This document shows, one piece after another, positions 32,040-32,152 of a stretch of DNA of 32,152 bases. The stretch is taken from the NCBI GenBank assembly GCA_012960475.1, contig DUBE01000027.1:1-32152 (forward strand). The letters run 5' to 3'. The position numbers and the translations under genes were made by a program. Position 1 is the stretch's first letter. Each line of letters starts with the position of its first letter. This DNA is from Planctomycetota bacterium (lineage in GTDB: Bacteria; Planctomycetota; UBA1135; GCA-002686595). The notes under the pieces are model-generated. The model was given only the letters and a program-made list of their open reading frames with translations, was not told where the DNA came from and did no database searches.

Positions 32040-32152
32040 GCCTCACCTCCTTCATTGCCTTCGGGCTCGACAAATCGATGCAGGCCCTCAGGGATGGCCT
32101 CCAAAATGTCAGCCGGTAGGTAGCTCAGGTCCGGCGGGGTGGCCGGCTTGTC
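32036..32152 (-). CDS. C-terminal end of an upstream gene (partial)
   Basis: The last 38 codons of a gene entering from beyond the window end, stop TGA at 32038-32036. The residues (LSYLPADILEAIPEGLHRFV, then an acidic Gly/Glu tail) do not identify a family. Its TGA overlaps the ATG of the small exported protein gene as ATGA, and the Shine-Dalgarno of that gene lies inside its last codons, so the two are translationally coupled in one operon. Confidence 0.7.
   Translation of the reverse strand, partial: DKPATPPDLSYLPADILEAIPEGLHRFVEPEGNEGGEA
32043..32052 (-). promoter_or_regulatory. Strong Shine-Dalgarno for the small exported protein
   Basis: AAGGAGGTGA on the minus strand lies 3 nt before the ATG at 32039 (GGAGG core about 6 nt away). 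It is a near-full complement to the 16S rRNA 3' end. The other starts in this window show no comparable site, which makes this one notable and fixes the start. Confidence 0.85.

Overview
This 32 kb window is bacterial chromosome with moderately high GC and about two dozen genes. The gene content points to Planctomycetota: a sulfatase-like lipoprotein, a DUF1080 (3-keto-disaccharide hydrolase-like) lipoprotein, a PQQ-type sugar dehydrogenase fused to a cytochrome c part, a PKD/cytochrome protein, several very large secreted proteins, and start codons that mostly lack a Shine-Dalgarno sequence. Three proteins share a domain of about 130 residues (Cys, NSTG, QFG(Y/F)FL, LC(L/I), (I/L)GR(F/Y), W(Y/F)RD, SNF). 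I associate it with a deep marine planctomycete group, but that placement is from memory and is inferred. There are no rRNA or tRNA genes, IS elements, phage genes or CRISPR arrays that I can see.

The standout is at 3596-4585. A single reading frame is interrupted by an in-frame TGA at 4127-4129. The protein on both sides of it matches the iodothyronine deiodinase family, and the TGA falls exactly where deiodinases carry selenocysteine (FGSYT-U-PPF). A hairpin with a 7-bp stem and a GGUC loop begins 10 nt after the TGA, which is the expected form and position of a bacterial SECIS element. The gene is therefore a selenoprotein, with an N-terminal EF-hand pair and a Lys-rich insert, and not two ORFs.

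Layout. 1-2672 (minus): a membrane glycosyltransferase followed by a sulfatase-like lipoprotein, cut by the window start. 2831-3364 (minus): DUF1801 protein with a histone-H1-like tail. 3596-4585 (plus): the selenoprotein. 4688-8467 (minus): two large secreted proteins. 8785-11791 (plus): an aminotransferase and a secreted S15 peptidase, probably one operon. 12136-14292 (minus): sugar dehydrogenase/diheme cytochrome. 14431-15858 (plus): organophosphate-type MFS transporter, whose end overlaps a convergent DUF1080 lipoprotein (15839-16546, minus). 16671-19251 (plus): an SGNH protein and an MBOAT acyltransferase with overlapping ends, a likely exopolysaccharide O-acetylation pair. 19482-24720 (plus): a secreted trypsin-like protease with three tandem repeats, a PKD/cytochrome protein and a secreted SGNH hydrolase. 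24825-26694 (plus): a small DUF4870 membrane protein, a hotdog thioesterase-like protein and a nitronate monooxygenase. 26842-27600 (plus): an unknown exported protein. 27810-28454 (minus): GNAT acetyltransferase. 28585-32152 (minus): a giant exported protein, a small exported Pro-rich peptide and the end of an upstream gene, arranged as an operon.

Most products are predicted to act outside the cytoplasm (polymer breakdown, surface polysaccharide modification, periplasmic redox). The window looks like ordinary chromosome of a particle-associated heterotroph, with one unusual selenoprotein in it.
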